Shown: piece by piece, positions 25,263 to 34,634 of the stretch
How the letters are laid out: every line of letters starts with the position of its first letter
Numbering within the stretch: the first letter of the stretch is position 1
From: Saccharomonospora piscinae
Lineage (GTDB): Bacteria > Actinomycetota > Actinomycetes > Mycobacteriales > Pseudonocardiaceae
NCBI RefSeq assembly: GCF_005862235.1
Contig: NZ_VCEK01000002.1
Coordinates: forward strand, 124,001 to 188,000
DNA length: 64,000 nt
Direction: 5' to 3'
The notes under the pieces: generated by a model
Databases searched by the model: none
Seen by the model: the letters and a program-made list of their open reading frames with translations, nothing else
Told to the model about the DNA's origin: nothing
Made by a program: the position numbers and the translations under genes

Positions 25263-26267
25263 GTGACCACCCCGTCTGGCTGGACCGACCCGCTCGCGCG
25301 GACCCGGCTGCACTTCGTCACCGGGAAAGGCGGAACAGGGAAGACGACGCTCGCGGCGTCCCTCGGCCTCGCGCTCGCCCGTGGCGGGCGCCGGGTCCTG
25401 CTCGTCGAGGTCGAGGGACGGCAGGGCTTCGCGCAGGTCTTCGACACCGAGCCGCTGCCGTACGCCGAGCAGCGCATCGCGTCCGCTCCGGGCGGCGGCG
25501 AGGTGCGTGCCCTGCACGTCGACGTCGAGGCCGCGCTGCTGGAGTACTTCGAGATGTTCTACAACCTCGGGTTCGCCGGCCGCACGCTGCGCCGGATGGG
25601 CGCCATCGAGTTCGCCACCACCCTCGCCCCCGGCCTGCGGGACGTGCTGCTGACCGGCAAGATCAAGGAGTGCGTCGGCCGCACCGACACCGACGGCAGG
25701 CACTTCTACGACGCCGTGGTGGTCGACGCGCCGCCCACCGGCCGGGTCGTGAAGTTCCTCGACGTCACCAAGGCGCTCACCGACGTCGCCAAGACCGGCC
25801 CCATCCGGGGTCAGGCCGAGGGCGTGGTGCGGCTGCTGCACTCGGGCGACACGGCCGTCCACCTGGTGACCCTGCTGGAGGAGATGCCGGTGCGCGAGAC
25901 GCTGGATGCCGTGGCGGAGCTCGACGGCGCCGACCTGCGTCCCGGCGCCGTGCTGGTGAACCGGGTGCGCCCACCCCGGCTGCCCGCCCGATCGCTGACC
26001 CCCGCCGCCGACGGCCGCGTCGACGCCGCCCGGGTGCGGGCCGGACTGACCTCCGCGGGGCTCGACCTGCCCGACACCACGATCGACGCCCTGGTGGCCG
26101 AGACCGTCGAACACGCCATCGGCATCGAGTCCGAGCGGCGCTCCGCCGAGCAACTCGACGAGGCGGACCTGCCGACGCTTCGCCTGGGAGACGTCACCGG
26201 CGGCGTCGACGTGGCGGGGCTCTACGAACTGGCCGACGCACTGGTGGAGCAGGGAGTACGCCTGTGA
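25263..26267 (+). CDS. Get3/ArsA-like ATPase, subunit A (Rv3679-like)
   Basis: 334 residues from a GTG at 25263. Deviant Walker [16 protein letters not shown] (~residues 19-33) has the signature Lys. Switch-type motifs include [15 protein letters not shown] (~158). The mycobacterial pair Rv3679/Rv3680 is described as an ArsA/Get3-like complex affecting stress tolerance; no arsenite-binding Cys triad is visible here. The next gene overlaps by 4 bp (GTGA), implying stoichiometric translation. Confidence 0.9.
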   Translation: MTTPSGWTDPLARTRLHFVTGKGGTGKTTLAASLGLALARGGRRVLLVEVEGRQGFAQVFDTEPLPYAEQRIASAPGGGEVRALHVDVEAALLEYFEMFYNLGFAGRTLRRMGAIEFATTLAPGLRDVLLTGKIKECVGRTDTDGRHFYDAVVVDAPPTGRVVKFLDVTKALTDVAKTGPIRGQAEGVVRLLHSGDTAVHLVTLLEEMPVRETLDAVAELDGADLRPGAVLVNRVRPPRLPARSLTPAADGRVDAARVRAGLTSAGLDLPDTTIDALVAETVEHAIGIESERRSAEQLDEADLPTLRLGDVTGGVDVAGLYELADALVEQGVRL

Positions 26268-27391
26268 CCGACCGGCTCGACATCGACGCGCTGCTCGACG
26301 ACCCCGGCACCCGGGTGGTGGTGTGCTGCGGCTCCGGCGGCGTCGGCAAGACCACCACCGCCGCGGCACTCGCCCTGCGCGCGGCGGAGCGGGGACGGCA
26401 GACGGTCGTGCTCACCATCGACCCCGCGCGCAGGCTCGCGCAGGCCCTCGGCCTCAGGGAACTGGGCAACCATCCCCGCAAGGTCACCGTCGCCGGGTTC
26501 GAGCCGAAGGGCGAGCTGTGGGCGATGATGCTCGACATGCGGCGCACCTTCGACGACATGGTGCGCAGGCACGCGGGCCCCGAGCGCGCGGAGCAACTGC
26601 TCTCGAACCCCTTCTACCAGACCATCTCCACGTCGTTCTCCGGAACGCAGGAGTACATGGCGATGGAGAAGCTCGGGCAGCTCGCCGCCACCGGCGAGTG
26701 GGACCTGATCATCGTCGACACCCCGCCGAGCCGCTCCGCGCTCGACTTCCTCGACGCCCCCAACCGGCTTTCCGCCGCGCTCGACGGTCGCATGATCCGG
26801 CTGCTGACGACCCCGGCCCGTGCGGGTAGCTGGGGCCTGCGCAAGGTCGTCAGCGCCGGGTTCTCCATGTTCGCCAAGGCCGTGTCCACCATCCTCGGCG
26901 GCCAGCTGCTCGCCGACGCCTCGGCGTTCATGCAGGCCTTCGACTCGACGTTCGGCGGGTTCCGCGAACGGGCGAGCAAGACCGCCGAACTGCTGCGCTC
27001 GGAGGGCACGGCGTTCCTCGTCGTCGCCGCACCCGAGCCCGACGCGCTGCGGGAGGCCAGCTACTTCGTGGACCGGCTGTCGACGGAGGCCATGCCGCTG
27101 GCAGGGCTCGTCGCCAACCGGACCCACCCCGTGCTCGCCGACCTCTCGGCCGTCGACGCGCTCGCCGCCGCCGAGGCGCTGGAGCGCGAGGCGGGCAGCG
27201 CGCCGCTGGCAGCCGCGGTGCTGCGGCTGCACGCCGACCGGGTCGAGATGTCGCGCCGCGAGCAACGGCTGATCGCGCGGTTCACCAAGGCGCACCCGAC
27301 CGTCGCGGTCGCCGGGGTGCCCGCGCTGCCCAGCGACGTCCACGACCTCCCCGGCCTGCGCGACGTCGGCAACCGCATCGCGGCCGACTGA
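26264..27391 (+). CDS. Get3/ArsA-like ATPase, subunit B (Rv3680-like)
   Basis: 375 residues from a GTG at 26264. Walker A is [15 protein letters not shown] (~25-39); Ser replaces the first (signature) Lys of the deviant Walker [17 protein letters not shown] (~150) is the switch II-like motif. [25 protein letters not shown] (~112) is typical of the actinobacterial B paralogue. It likely forms a heteromer with the preceding product. Convergent with whiB4. Confidence 0.9.
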   Translation: MTDRLDIDALLDDPGTRVVVCCGSGGVGKTTTAAALALRAAERGRQTVVLTIDPARRLAQALGLRELGNHPRKVTVAGFEPKGELWAMMLDMRRTFDDMVRRHAGPERAEQLLSNPFYQTISTSFSGTQEYMAMEKLGQLAATGEWDLIIVDTPPSRSALDFLDAPNRLSAALDGRMIRLLTTPARAGSWGLRKVVSAGFSMFAKAVSTILGGQLLADASAFMQAFDSTFGGFRERASKTAELLRSEGTAFLVVAAPEPDALREASYFVDRLSTEAMPLAGLVANRTHPVLADLSAVDALAAAEALEREAGSAPLAAAVLRLHADRVEMSRREQRLIARFTKAHPTVAVAGVPALPSDVHDLPGLRDVGNRIAAD

Positions 27392-27416
27392 GTCTCCTCG
27401 CAGGCCGCGGTGGTGG

Positions 27417-27713
27417 TCAGGACACGCGCTGGGCGGGCTGGAACTCCCGCTTGGCCGATTCGAGCAGGTCTCGCCAGCTCGGCACCTCCGGCCTCCGGCG
27501 CAGCAAAGCTCTCCGCTCGCGTTCGGTCATGCCTCCCCAGACGCCGAAGTCGATGCGGCTGTCCAGTGCTTCGGCCAGGCATTCCGTGCGCACCGGACAT
27601 CCCATGCACACCAGCTTGGCCCTGTTCTGCTCGGCTCCCCTCACGAACAGGCCGTCCGGGTCCGTGTCCCGGCAGGCGGCCTGCACGCGCCAGTCCGAGT
27701 GGCCGTACTCCAT
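27417..27713 (-). CDS. whiB4: WhiB-family iron-sulfur regulator (WhiB4-like)
   Basis: 98 residues; ATG at 27713 with AGGAG 8 nt upstream. Four cluster Cys are visible: C in QAACRD, then C-x2-C and C in KLVCMGCPVRTECLAEAL. The WhiB turn GVWGGMTERERR and a basic C-terminal RRRP stretch follow. The family holds a [4Fe-4S] cluster and acts with sigma factor. Gene position between the Get3-like pair and ponA2 identifies it as WhiB4 (Rv3681c), a redox-responsive regulator in mycobacteria. Confidence 0.93.
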   Translation of the reverse strand: MEYGHSDWRVQAACRDTDPDGLFVRGAEQNRAKLVCMGCPVRTECLAEALDSRIDFGVWGGMTERERRALLRRRPEVPSWRDLLESAKREFQPAQRVS

Positions 27714-27969
27714 ACCCCCAGCTCCTACCCTGTCTCGACCGGCAGGCGGGTAGGCGAAGCGTGCGACCGCGCCCCCCACGAGCAGGTCATCCTGTAACTC
27801 ACGTCCCTCCGACGGCGCCTCCCCTGGCACCGTTCCCGTGAGTTGTTGACGAACTGTAGAGGTTGGCGGTTCCACCCGCCAACCCCGCGTGGTCATTTGT
27901 TATCAGATGGCTTCTTGATCAAGGGAACGGGTCACCGCGATCACACCGGGTACCGCGTAGTCTGTGGAC

Positions 27970-30120
27970 GTGAGTATCCGGAGCGGTCTGTTCAAGTTAC
28001 TGGGGCTGTGCCTGCTCGCCGGAGTCCTCGTCGCCGGAATTATCTTTCCGGTCGCGGGCGCCGCCGGCGTGATCTCCAATCAGGCCAGTGAGACGGTCGA
28101 GTCGATGTCGTCGGACCTCGCCGACGAGCCCCCGCCGTTGGTCACGACCATCACCGACCGGGACGGCAACCCGATCTCGACCCTCTACAAGCAGTACCGC
28201 ATCCCGACGGCCTCGAACGAGATCTCCGACGCCATGAAGTGGGCGATCATCTCCGTCGAGGACCGCCGATTCTACGATCACCCCGGTGTCGACTGGAAGG
28301 GCACGCTGCGTGCGGCCATCAGCAACACCTCCGGCGGTGACACCCAGGGCGCGTCCACACTGACGCAGCAGTACGTGAAGAACTATTTGATCAACGTCAT
28401 CTACCGCGAGGACCCGCTCGGGCAGCAGAAGGCACAGGAAGTGTCCATCGCCCGCAAGCTCAAAGAAGCGCGGATCGCCATTCAGCTCGAAACCAAGATG
28501 CCGAAAGAGGAAATCCTCACCGGCTACCTCAACGTCGTCGAGTTCTCCCGGCAGATCTCCGGTGTCGGCGCGGCGGCGAACGCGTATTTCGACACCACGG
28601 CGGCCGAGCTGACGGTGAGCCAGTCGGCCCTGCTCGCCGCGATGGTCAACAACCCGGCCGTGCTCGACCCGTGGAACAACCCGGAGGAAGCCACGGAGCG
28701 TCGCAACTTCGTGTTCGACAAGATGGTCGAGAACCGCAAGCTCTCCGCCGAGGACGCCGAGCGCCTGAAGGAGGAGCCGCTGGGCGTGGTGCCGGGTGGT
28801 CCGAACAAGCCACCCGCCAACTGCATCGGCGCCGGCCCCGAGTACGGCTTCTTCTGCCAGTACGTCGAGGACTACCTGCTCGATCTGGGGATGGACAAGG
28901 ACGACCTCTACACCGGCGGCTACACCATCCGCACCACGATGGACCCGGAGGCGACCCACGCCGCCAAGGCCGCCGCGGAGGCCGAGGTCGCCAAGGAAGA
29001 ACCGAACGTGGCCAACACGCTGTCGCTGGTGAAACCGGGCAAGGACCGCCACGAGGTCGTCGCACTGGCCGCCAACCGGGACTACGGCACCGACAAGGAC
29101 GCGGGGCAGACCACCTACGGGCTGCCGCACGAGGTCTTCAACGTGACCGGAGCCGGGTCGAGCTACAAGATCTTCACCGCGGCCACCGCGATGGAGCAGC
29201 GCAAGTACGGCATTTTCGACACGGTGCCCGTGCCGGGCTTCCACACCTCGCAGGTTTTCAACGGTGGTGGCGACCACTGCCCGACCAGGCCGTCGGGCAT
29301 CAAGGCCTACTGCGTGCAGAACGCGGGCGAGTACGGCGGGTCCATGTCACTCCAGGACGCGCTGGCCCAGTCGCCCAACACGACGTTCGTGATCCTCGAG
29401 GAAAAGACCGGGATGGGCCCGGTGGTCGAGATGGCCAGCAGGCTCGGGCTGCGCAAGACGATGGCGTCGAACTTCGCCAACGGCGAGGAGCCCGTCCCGG
29501 ACCACGAGGACCCGCGCTATTCCATGACCCAGACGGAGTTCCACGGACCGGGCGGCGTCTTCGAGGCGGGAGCGGGCTTCTTCACCCTGGGCGCGAGCCC
29601 GGTCAGCAATCTGGAGATGGCCAACGTGGCCGCCACGATCATGAGCGGCGGGGTGTGGTGCCCACCGACTCCGATCCTGGAGGTCATCAACCGGGGCGGC
29701 AACGAGTTTCCCGTGGAGGAGAAGTCCTGCGAGCAGGTCGTGCCCGAGAAGCTCGCCGACACGCTCGCGGTGGGCCTGAGCAAGGATGTCGACCCGGGTG
29801 GCACGGCGGCCGCGGCGGCGTCGGGAGCGGGCTGGGAACGGCCGATGATCGGCAAGACCGGAACCACGCAGTTCCAGGGCTCGGCTGCCTTCATCGGGGC
29901 GACGCCGCAACTCGCGGGCTCGGCGATGGTGTTCCGGCCCGACCGGCCCTACGGCGGCCTCATCGACGGCGGCCCGGGCAACGTGCGCGCCTCGGCCGGC
30001 TCCACCGGCAACATGTTCGGCGGGAAGACCCCGGCACGAACCTGGTTCCGGGCCATGAACCCGATCATGGAAGGGCTGCCGGTCGAACCACTGCCGGAGC
30101 CCAGTCCGGAGTACTCGTAA
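27970..30120 (+). CDS. ponA2: Bifunctional class A penicillin-binding protein (PonA2-like)
   Basis: 716 residues from GTG 27970. TAGTCT (27958-27963) ends 6 nt upstream of it, so a leaderless start is preferred; the alternative GTG at 27964 touches that hexamer. One N-terminal membrane helix (~10-35). GT51 transglycosylase at ~75-240 with the catalytic Glu in SVEDRRFYDHPGVDWKG and the TLTQQYVKN block. Transpeptidase at ~330-690 with SSYK (~398), SPN (~468) and KTGTT (~635). It ends ~75 residues after KTG, without the C-terminal PASTA domain present in M. tuberculosis PonA2. Role: synthesis and crosslinking of peptidoglycan. Confidence 0.93.
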   Translation: MSIRSGLFKLLGLCLLAGVLVAGIIFPVAGAAGVISNQASETVESMSSDLADEPPPLVTTITDRDGNPISTLYKQYRIPTASNEISDAMKWAIISVEDRRFYDHPGVDWKGTLRAAISNTSGGDTQGASTLTQQYVKNYLINVIYREDPLGQQKAQEVSIARKLKEARIAIQLETKMPKEEILTGYLNVVEFSRQISGVGAAANAYFDTTAAELTVSQSALLAAMVNNPAVLDPWNNPEEATERRNFVFDKMVENRKLSAEDAERLKEEPLGVVPGGPNKPPANCIGAGPEYGFFCQYVEDYLLDLGMDKDDLYTGGYTIRTTMDPEATHAAKAAAEAEVAKEEPNVANTLSLVKPGKDRHEVVALAANRDYGTDKDAGQTTYGLPHEVFNVTGAGSSYKIFTAATAMEQRKYGIFDTVPVPGFHTSQVFNGGGDHCPTRPSGIKAYCVQNAGEYGGSMSLQDALAQSPNTTFVILEEKTGMGPVVEMASRLGLRKTMASNFANGEEPVPDHEDPRYSMTQTEFHGPGGVFEAGAGFFTLGASPVSNLEMANVAATIMSGGVWCPPTPILEVINRGGNEFPVEEKSCEQVVPEKLADTLAVGLSKDVDPGGTAAAAASGAGWERPMIGKTGTTQFQGSAAFIGATPQLAGSAMVFRPDRPYGGLIDGGPGNVRASAGSTGNMFGGKTPARTWFRAMNPIMEGLPVEPLPEPSPEYS

Positions 30121-30256
30121 CCGGCACGGGAGCGTGACGTGCGTCGCTGGATCGAGTGAAATCGACGGGGCCGTTCCGGGTAATCTGCTCCGGCACAGCA
30201 ACCCGCCGTCCGAGCCGAACGTAGTGTCGGTGACACACGTCACCCCGAGGATGATG

Positions 30257-31198
30257 ATGAAACACCTGATGACGGGGACGGCGGCGACAGCCGTCGCGAT
30301 GCTCGGCTACGCCGTCGGCGTCGAACGGCGGCACTGGACGCTGCGCACGGCGGAGTTGCCGGTGCTCGCGGCCGACTCGCGCCCCATCCGGATCCTGCAC
30401 CTCTCCGACCTGCACATGCTGCCCGGCCAGGAGTCCAAGCAGCGCTGGGTGGCCGAACTCGATCGTCTCGACCCCGACCTCGTGGTCAACACCGGCGACA
30501 ACCTCGCGCACCCGCAGGCCGTGCCCGCGGTCCTGCGGGCGCTCGGGCCGCTGTTGCAGCGACCGGGGCTGTTCGTGTTCGGCAGTAACGACTACTACGC
30601 GCCGAAGCCGAAGAACCCCGCGCGCTACCTGATGCCGAAGGGCCGCAAGAAGCGCATCCACGGCACCCACCTGCCGTGGCGTGACCTGCGGGCGGCGTTC
30701 GTGGAGCACGGCTGGCACGACCTGACCCACGTGCGCAGGACGCTCACCGTGTCGGGACAACGCGTGTTCGCGGCGGGCGTCGACGATCCGCACCTGCGGC
30801 GGGACCGCTACACCGACATCACCGGCGTCCCCGATCGGCAGGCCGCGCTGCGGCTCGGTGTCACGCACTCACCCGAACCGCGCGTCCTGGACCCCTTCGC
30901 CGCCGACGGGTACGACCTGGTGCTCGCGGGCCACACCCACGGGGGCCAGCTTCGGGTGCCGGGCGTCGGCGCGCTCGTCACCAACTGCGAACTGGACCGG
31001 TCGCGCGCTCGCGGCGCGTCGCGCTGGGGTGCGCACATGTGGCTGCACGTGTCGGCAGGGCTGGGCACCTCGCCGTACGCCCCCGCGCGCTTCGCGTGTC
31101 CGCCGGAGGCCAGCCTGTTGACGCTGGTCCCGCGCGGATCACGCCCCGCGAGTACGCGAAACGTGGCCCGCCGTCGGGCGGCGAGCCACGTCCGCTAG
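30257..31198 (+). CDS. Membrane-anchored metallophosphoesterase (Rv3683/YkuE-like)
   Basis: 313 residues. Three consecutive ATGs exist (30251, 30254, 30257); the last has CGAGG at ideal spacing and is used. An N-terminal hydrophobic segment (~5-22) precedes a calcineurin-like domain with LHLSDLHM (~55), NTGDNLAHP (~80), GSNDYYAP (~112, Asn for the usual GNHD) and LAGHTHGGQL (~223). Family members hydrolyse phosphoesters at the membrane; YkuE-type substrates are not certain. A tRNA gene follows. Confidence 0.85.
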   Translation: MKHLMTGTAATAVAMLGYAVGVERRHWTLRTAELPVLAADSRPIRILHLSDLHMLPGQESKQRWVAELDRLDPDLVVNTGDNLAHPQAVPAVLRALGPLLQRPGLFVFGSNDYYAPKPKNPARYLMPKGRKKRIHGTHLPWRDLRAAFVEHGWHDLTHVRRTLTVSGQRVFAAGVDDPHLRRDRYTDITGVPDRQAALRLGVTHSPEPRVLDPFAADGYDLVLAGHTHGGQLRVPGVGALVTNCELDRSRARGASRWGAHMWLHVSAGLGTSPYAPARFACPPEASLLTLVPRGSRPASTRNVARRRAASHVR

Positions 31199-31225
31199 AC
31201 TGTGTGACGACCCGCTGGGAAGTAT

Positions 31226-31299
31226 CGGGGTGTGGCGCAGCTTGGTAGCGTGCCTCGTTCGGGTCGAGGAGGTCGTGGGTTCAAATCCCGCCACCCCGA
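31226..31299 (+). tRNA. tRNA-Pro (anticodon CGG)
   Basis: Acceptor arm CGGGGTG (31226-31232) pairs with CACCCCG (31292-31298), discriminator A at 31299. D arm GCGCAGCTTGGTAGCGTGC, anticodon stem CCTCG/CGAGG with loop TTCGGGT, anticodon CGG at 31260-31262. T arm GTGGGTTCAAATCCCGC. The 3' CCA is not encoded (sequence continues CGAG). Confidence 0.97.
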
Positions 31300-31306
31300 C
31301 GAGACG

Positions 31307-31336
31307 GACCCCGTCCGGTAACACCGGGCGGGGTTC
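31307..31336 (+). terminator. Terminator-like hairpin after tRNA-Pro
   Basis: GACCCCGTCCGG (31307-31318) pairs with CCGGGCGGGGTTC (31324-31336), with one G-U pair and a short loop TAACA, followed by TGTCAT. Confidence 0.7.
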
Positions 31337-31360
31337 TGTCATATCCGCTCCCGCATCGTG

Positions 31361-32086
31361 TCAGCGCGCGGCGATCGTTTCCACCCAGCACTCGCTGACC
31401 TCGCCCTGACCGCCGCGCACCCACATCCACGCCGATCGCGCGGCGCTGGCGAGCTGGGGGTCCATACCGTTCTCCGCGTCCCGCAGGGCTCCGGCGAGCT
31501 CGTTCTCGATGGTCAACGCGAGGCCCCGGTAGTCGTTGCCGGAATGGAAGCGGGGGCGTGAGCGGATGTCGCGGAATCCGGCGCGGCGCACCCAGTCCTC
31601 GACGTGCCTGCCTGCCGCGGGGTCACCGCCTTCGCGACGCCGCACCAGGTTCCAGCCGCGCAGTGCGGCGTCGACGTTCGCGGTCTTGGGCTTCACCCTG
31701 GTGCGGCTCCAGTCGGGTGTCGACAGGGCCAGCAGTCCGCCGGGGCGCAGCACTCGCAGGAACTCGGCCAGCACGACCATCGGCTCGGGTTCCCGGTCGA
31801 GCACGCCATGGGCGTAGACCACGTCGACCGACTCGGACCGCACCGCCAGTGCCCGCGCCCGGGACGAGGCGAAGCTGGTGGTGCTCACGGCCGCCCGCTC
31901 GTTCGCCCGCCTGGCACGCCGCAGTTGCTCGGGATCACCCCCGAGCCCGAGTACGTGTACCGGGTGCGTGGCGGTACCGAGACTCGCCGTGGTCACCGCG
32001 CCGCGACAACCGACGTCGAGCACCCGCATCCCTGGTCGCAACAGCGGCACCACGAATCCCGTGTGAACCGCGTGCCCCTCACTCAC
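31361..32086 (-). CDS. SAM-dependent class I methyltransferase
   Basis: 241 residues from a GTG at 32086. VLDVGCRGAVTTASLG (~22-37) is motif I (Gly-rich SAM loop), SESVDVVYAHGVLD (~85) motif II and LRVLRPGGLLALSTP (~107) motif III, as in Methyltransf_11. There is no substrate-specific domain. Divergent from the S9 peptidase with a 35-bp gap. Substrate unknown. Confidence 0.82.
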   Translation of the reverse strand: MSEGHAVHTGFVVPLLRPGMRVLDVGCRGAVTTASLGTATHPVHVLGLGGDPEQLRRARRANERAAVSTTSFASSRARALAVRSESVDVVYAHGVLDREPEPMVVLAEFLRVLRPGGLLALSTPDWSRTRVKPKTANVDAALRGWNLVRRREGGDPAAGRHVEDWVRRAGFRDIRSRPRFHSGNDYRGLALTIENELAGALRDAENGMDPQLASAARSAWMWVRGGQGEVSECWVETIAAR

Positions 32087-32121
32087 GCGCCCAACCCTAC
32101 GGATTTGGCAGGATCACCGGG

Positions 32122-33954
32122 GTGAGCACACCACATCCGAGCCCCGAAGTCCCCGAGGCGCTGTTCGCCGATCCCGAGCGGGAAAGCCGCTGGCGTGCCC
32201 GGTTCAGCGCGGCCAGGGTGTCGCTGCCGGACTGGGCACTCGACGCACCGCACGCCAGCCTGTACGTGTCGAACGCGGGCGGCGTCTGGGAGCTCTACGC
32301 CTGGGACCGGGCCCGAGACAGTCATCGCCAGGTCACCGACCGGCCCAACGGCACCGTCCACGGCACCCTCTCTCCGGACGGTGAGTGGATCTGGTGGTTC
32401 GACGACACGGACGGCGACGAGTTCGGCACCTGGGTGCGTGAGCCGTTCGCGGGCGGCGCGGCGGCCGCGCCCGCGATCCCGGACGTGCCAGCGGGCTACC
32501 CGGCAGGGCTGGAGATCGGCCACGAGCTGTGCGCGGTGGGTGTGTCCACCGACGACGGCAGCGCGCTGTACGCGCACCGCGACGGGCGCACCCGGCGCTT
32601 CTACGCGAGTGAACACGACGCGGACGTGTCCGCGCTGTCCCGCGACGAGCGGCTGCTCGCGATCGGGCACGCCGAGCACGGCGACTCCCGTCACCCCGCG
32701 CTGCGGATTCTCGCGACCGCCGACGACGCGGTGGTGGCGGAGAAGTGGGACGGCGAGGGCAGGGGACTCGCCGCCCTGTCGTTCTCCCCGCGCAAGGGCG
32801 ATCCCAGGCTGCTGGTCCAGCACGAGCGGCGGGACCGGGAGGAACTCCTGATCTGGGACGTCGAGGCCGACACCGAGACCGAGCTGCACATCGACCTGCC
32901 GGGCGAGCTGGCCGGCGACTGGTACCCCGACGGCGAGGCGCTGCTGATCGCCCAGTTCGACCAGGGCCGCAGCAGGCTGCACCGCTACGAGCCGGCCACG
33001 GCCACCCTGACGGCACTGGACACCGCACCCGGCTGGATCGGCAGCGCGGGGGTGCGCCCCGACGGCACCGTGGAGTACTCGTGGTCGAACGCGGCCGAGC
33101 CTCCGCTGGTGCGCAGCCGGGAGCCGGGCGGCGACGACCGGGTGCTGATCACGCCGCCCGGCGAACGCGCTCCCGGTTCGCGGCCGGTGACCGACGTGTA
33201 CGTCGACGGCCCAGGGGGCCGCGTCCACGCGTTGGTGTCCACGCCGGAGGCGGCGGGCGGCGAGCCGCTACCCACGGTGTTCCTGCTGCACGGAGGACCG
33301 CACGCGGCCGACGAGGACCGGTTCTCGGCGTACCGGGCGGTGTGGCTCGACGCGGGTTTCGCCGTCGTGGAGGTCAACTACCGAGGGTCCACCGGCTACG
33401 GTTCGTCCTGGCGGGACGCGATCGAGGGACGCCCTGGCCTCACCGAGCTGGAGGACGTGGCCGCCGTCCACGACTGGGCGCTCACGTCGGGACTCACCGA
33501 CGCGGACCGGTGTGTGGTCGCGGGGGCGTCCTGGGGCGGGTATCTGACGCTGCTCGCGCTGGGCACCCAGCCGGGGCGCTGGTCGGCCGGGGTCGCCGGG
33601 GTGCCGGTGGCCGACTACGTGGCGGCCTACGACGACGAGATGGAACAGCTTCGCGCGTTCGACCGCGCGCTGTTCGGCGGGTCGCCGTCCGACGTGCCCG
33701 AGGTGTACGAGACCTGCTCGCCGATCACCTACGTGGACACCGTGTCGGCACCGGTGCTCGTACTGGCCGGGGACAACGACCCGCGCTGCCCGATCCGGCA
33801 GATCGAGAACTACCTCGACCGGCTGGCCGCTCGCGGCGCGGAGTACGCCTTCTACCGCTACGACGCGGGCCACGGCTCGCTGGTGGTCGCCGAGACCATC
33901 ACGCAGGTGGCCATCGAGGTGTCGTTCGCGGCGCGGGCCGTCGGCCTGGCCTGA
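32122..33954 (+). CDS. S9-family prolyl oligopeptidase-like peptidase
   Basis: 610 residues from a GTG at 32122. Residues ~20-340 form a beta-propeller-type N-terminal domain with repeated blade motifs (LSPDGEWIWWFDD, SFSPRKGDPRLL). The C-terminal alpha/beta hydrolase has HGGPHA (~390), the nucleophile GASWGG (~473), Asp in AGDNDPRCP (~550) and His in DAGHGSL (~580). No signal peptide, so a cytoplasmic peptidase of DPP4/acylaminoacyl peptidase type. Convergent with dps; a family B palindrome lies between. Confidence 0.88.
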   Translation: MSTPHPSPEVPEALFADPERESRWRARFSAARVSLPDWALDAPHASLYVSNAGGVWELYAWDRARDSHRQVTDRPNGTVHGTLSPDGEWIWWFDDTDGDEFGTWVREPFAGGAAAAPAIPDVPAGYPAGLEIGHELCAVGVSTDDGSALYAHRDGRTRRFYASEHDADVSALSRDERLLAIGHAEHGDSRHPALRILATADDAVVAEKWDGEGRGLAALSFSPRKGDPRLLVQHERRDREELLIWDVEADTETELHIDLPGELAGDWYPDGEALLIAQFDQGRSRLHRYEPATATLTALDTAPGWIGSAGVRPDGTVEYSWSNAAEPPLVRSREPGGDDRVLITPPGERAPGSRPVTDVYVDGPGGRVHALVSTPEAAGGEPLPTVFLLHGGPHAADEDRFSAYRAVWLDAGFAVVEVNYRGSTGYGSSWRDAIEGRPGLTELEDVAAVHDWALTSGLTDADRCVVAGASWGGYLTLLALGTQPGRWSAGVAGVPVADYVAAYDDEMEQLRAFDRALFGGSPSDVPEVYETCSPITYVDTVSAPVLVLAGDNDPRCPIRQIENYLDRLAARGAEYAFYRYDAGHGSLVVAETITQVAIEVSFAARAVGLA

Positions 33955-33960
33955 GACGCC

Positions 33961-34007
33961 GCGAAGGCCACCTTCGCTGCGCGACACGCAGTGAAGGTGG
34001 CCTTCGC
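33961..34007. repeat. Family B palindrome, locus 1
   Basis: Two 21-nt arms (33961-33981 and 33987-34007) pair with a single G-U mismatch around a 5-nt loop. The core of each arm is GAAGGCCACCTTC or its complement GAAGGTGGCCTTC. It begins 6 bp after the S9 peptidase stop and ends 40 bp before the convergent dps stop. Related copies at 41908-41960 and 53286-53368. Confidence 0.85.
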
Positions 34008-34047
34008 CGCACCACCACCGGGCGAGGGGCGGGAACAGGGGGAGATG

Positions 34048-34524
34048 TCAGGCCTTCTGCGCCTGCCACATCCAGTGTTGCTTCTCGATCTCCTGGGCGA
34101 TCTCGATCAGCAGGTCCTGCGTGACGAGGTCGCTCTTGTCGGTCTCGTCGATGCGGACCCGCAACCGCTGGATCAGCCGGTCCAGGATCTCGACAATGCG
34201 GTCCACGGTGATGTCGGTGCTCTGCCAGTTCTCCGGGTAGTCCGGCAGGCCCGAACTCTCGGAGACGGTCTTCGCCTTGCCGTTGGGCGACACACCGATC
34301 GCGTTGGCCCGCTCGGCAACCTCGTCGACATAGCCGCGCGCCGCCGACGTCAGCTCGTCGAGCTGGAGATGCACGCTGCGGAAGTTCTTGCCGACGACGT
34401 TCCAGTGGGCCTGCTTGGCGATCAGGCTGAGGTCGACGAGGTCGACGAGGGTCGACTGCAGAACGCTCGCCGTCAGCTCCTTGTCACTCTCCTTGAGCGG
34501 GCTCTTGATAGGCGAGTTCGCCAT
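34048..34524 (-). CDS. dps: Dps-family ferritin-like DNA-protection protein
   Basis: 158 residues; ATG at 34524 with AGGAGGA upstream. KQAHWNVVGKNFRSVHLQLDEL (~37-58) contains the ferroxidase His/Asp/Glu ligands. A four-helix bundle follows, with VDEVAERANAIG as the second ferroxidase stretch. The N-terminal tail has only a few Lys, so DNA binding is uncertain. It stores iron and removes peroxide. The IS element lies directly upstream of its promoter region. Confidence 0.93.
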   Translation of the reverse strand: MANSPIKSPLKESDKELTASVLQSTLVDLVDLSLIAKQAHWNVVGKNFRSVHLQLDELTSAARGYVDEVAERANAIGVSPNGKAKTVSESSGLPDYPENWQSTDITVDRIVEILDRLIQRLRVRIDETDKSDLVTQDLLIEIAQEIEKQHWMWQAQKA

Positions 34525-34596
34525 CGCGCTGTCCTCCTCCGTTCGGATACGTCGCGTCGACGTCCGTTGCCGGAGGGCTACCCGTTCGTGGGAGGC

Positions 34597-34634
34597 TTGA
34601 ATCCTCTCTCGCCTGAGGGCGGGAGATTGCTGAC
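34597..34634 (-). ncRNA. Putative 3' scaffold end of a TnpB omega RNA
   Basis: Immediately downstream of the tnpB stop on the same strand lies a hairpin (CTCCCGCC...GGCGAGAG type) ending in GGATTCAA at 34597. In IS605-type elements the transcript across the tnpB 3' end and the element end folds into the guide scaffold, and the adjoining flank becomes the guide. The flank here would give the guide GCCTCCCACGAACGGGTAGC (complement of 34577-34596). Extent into tnpB not determined. Confidence 0.4.
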
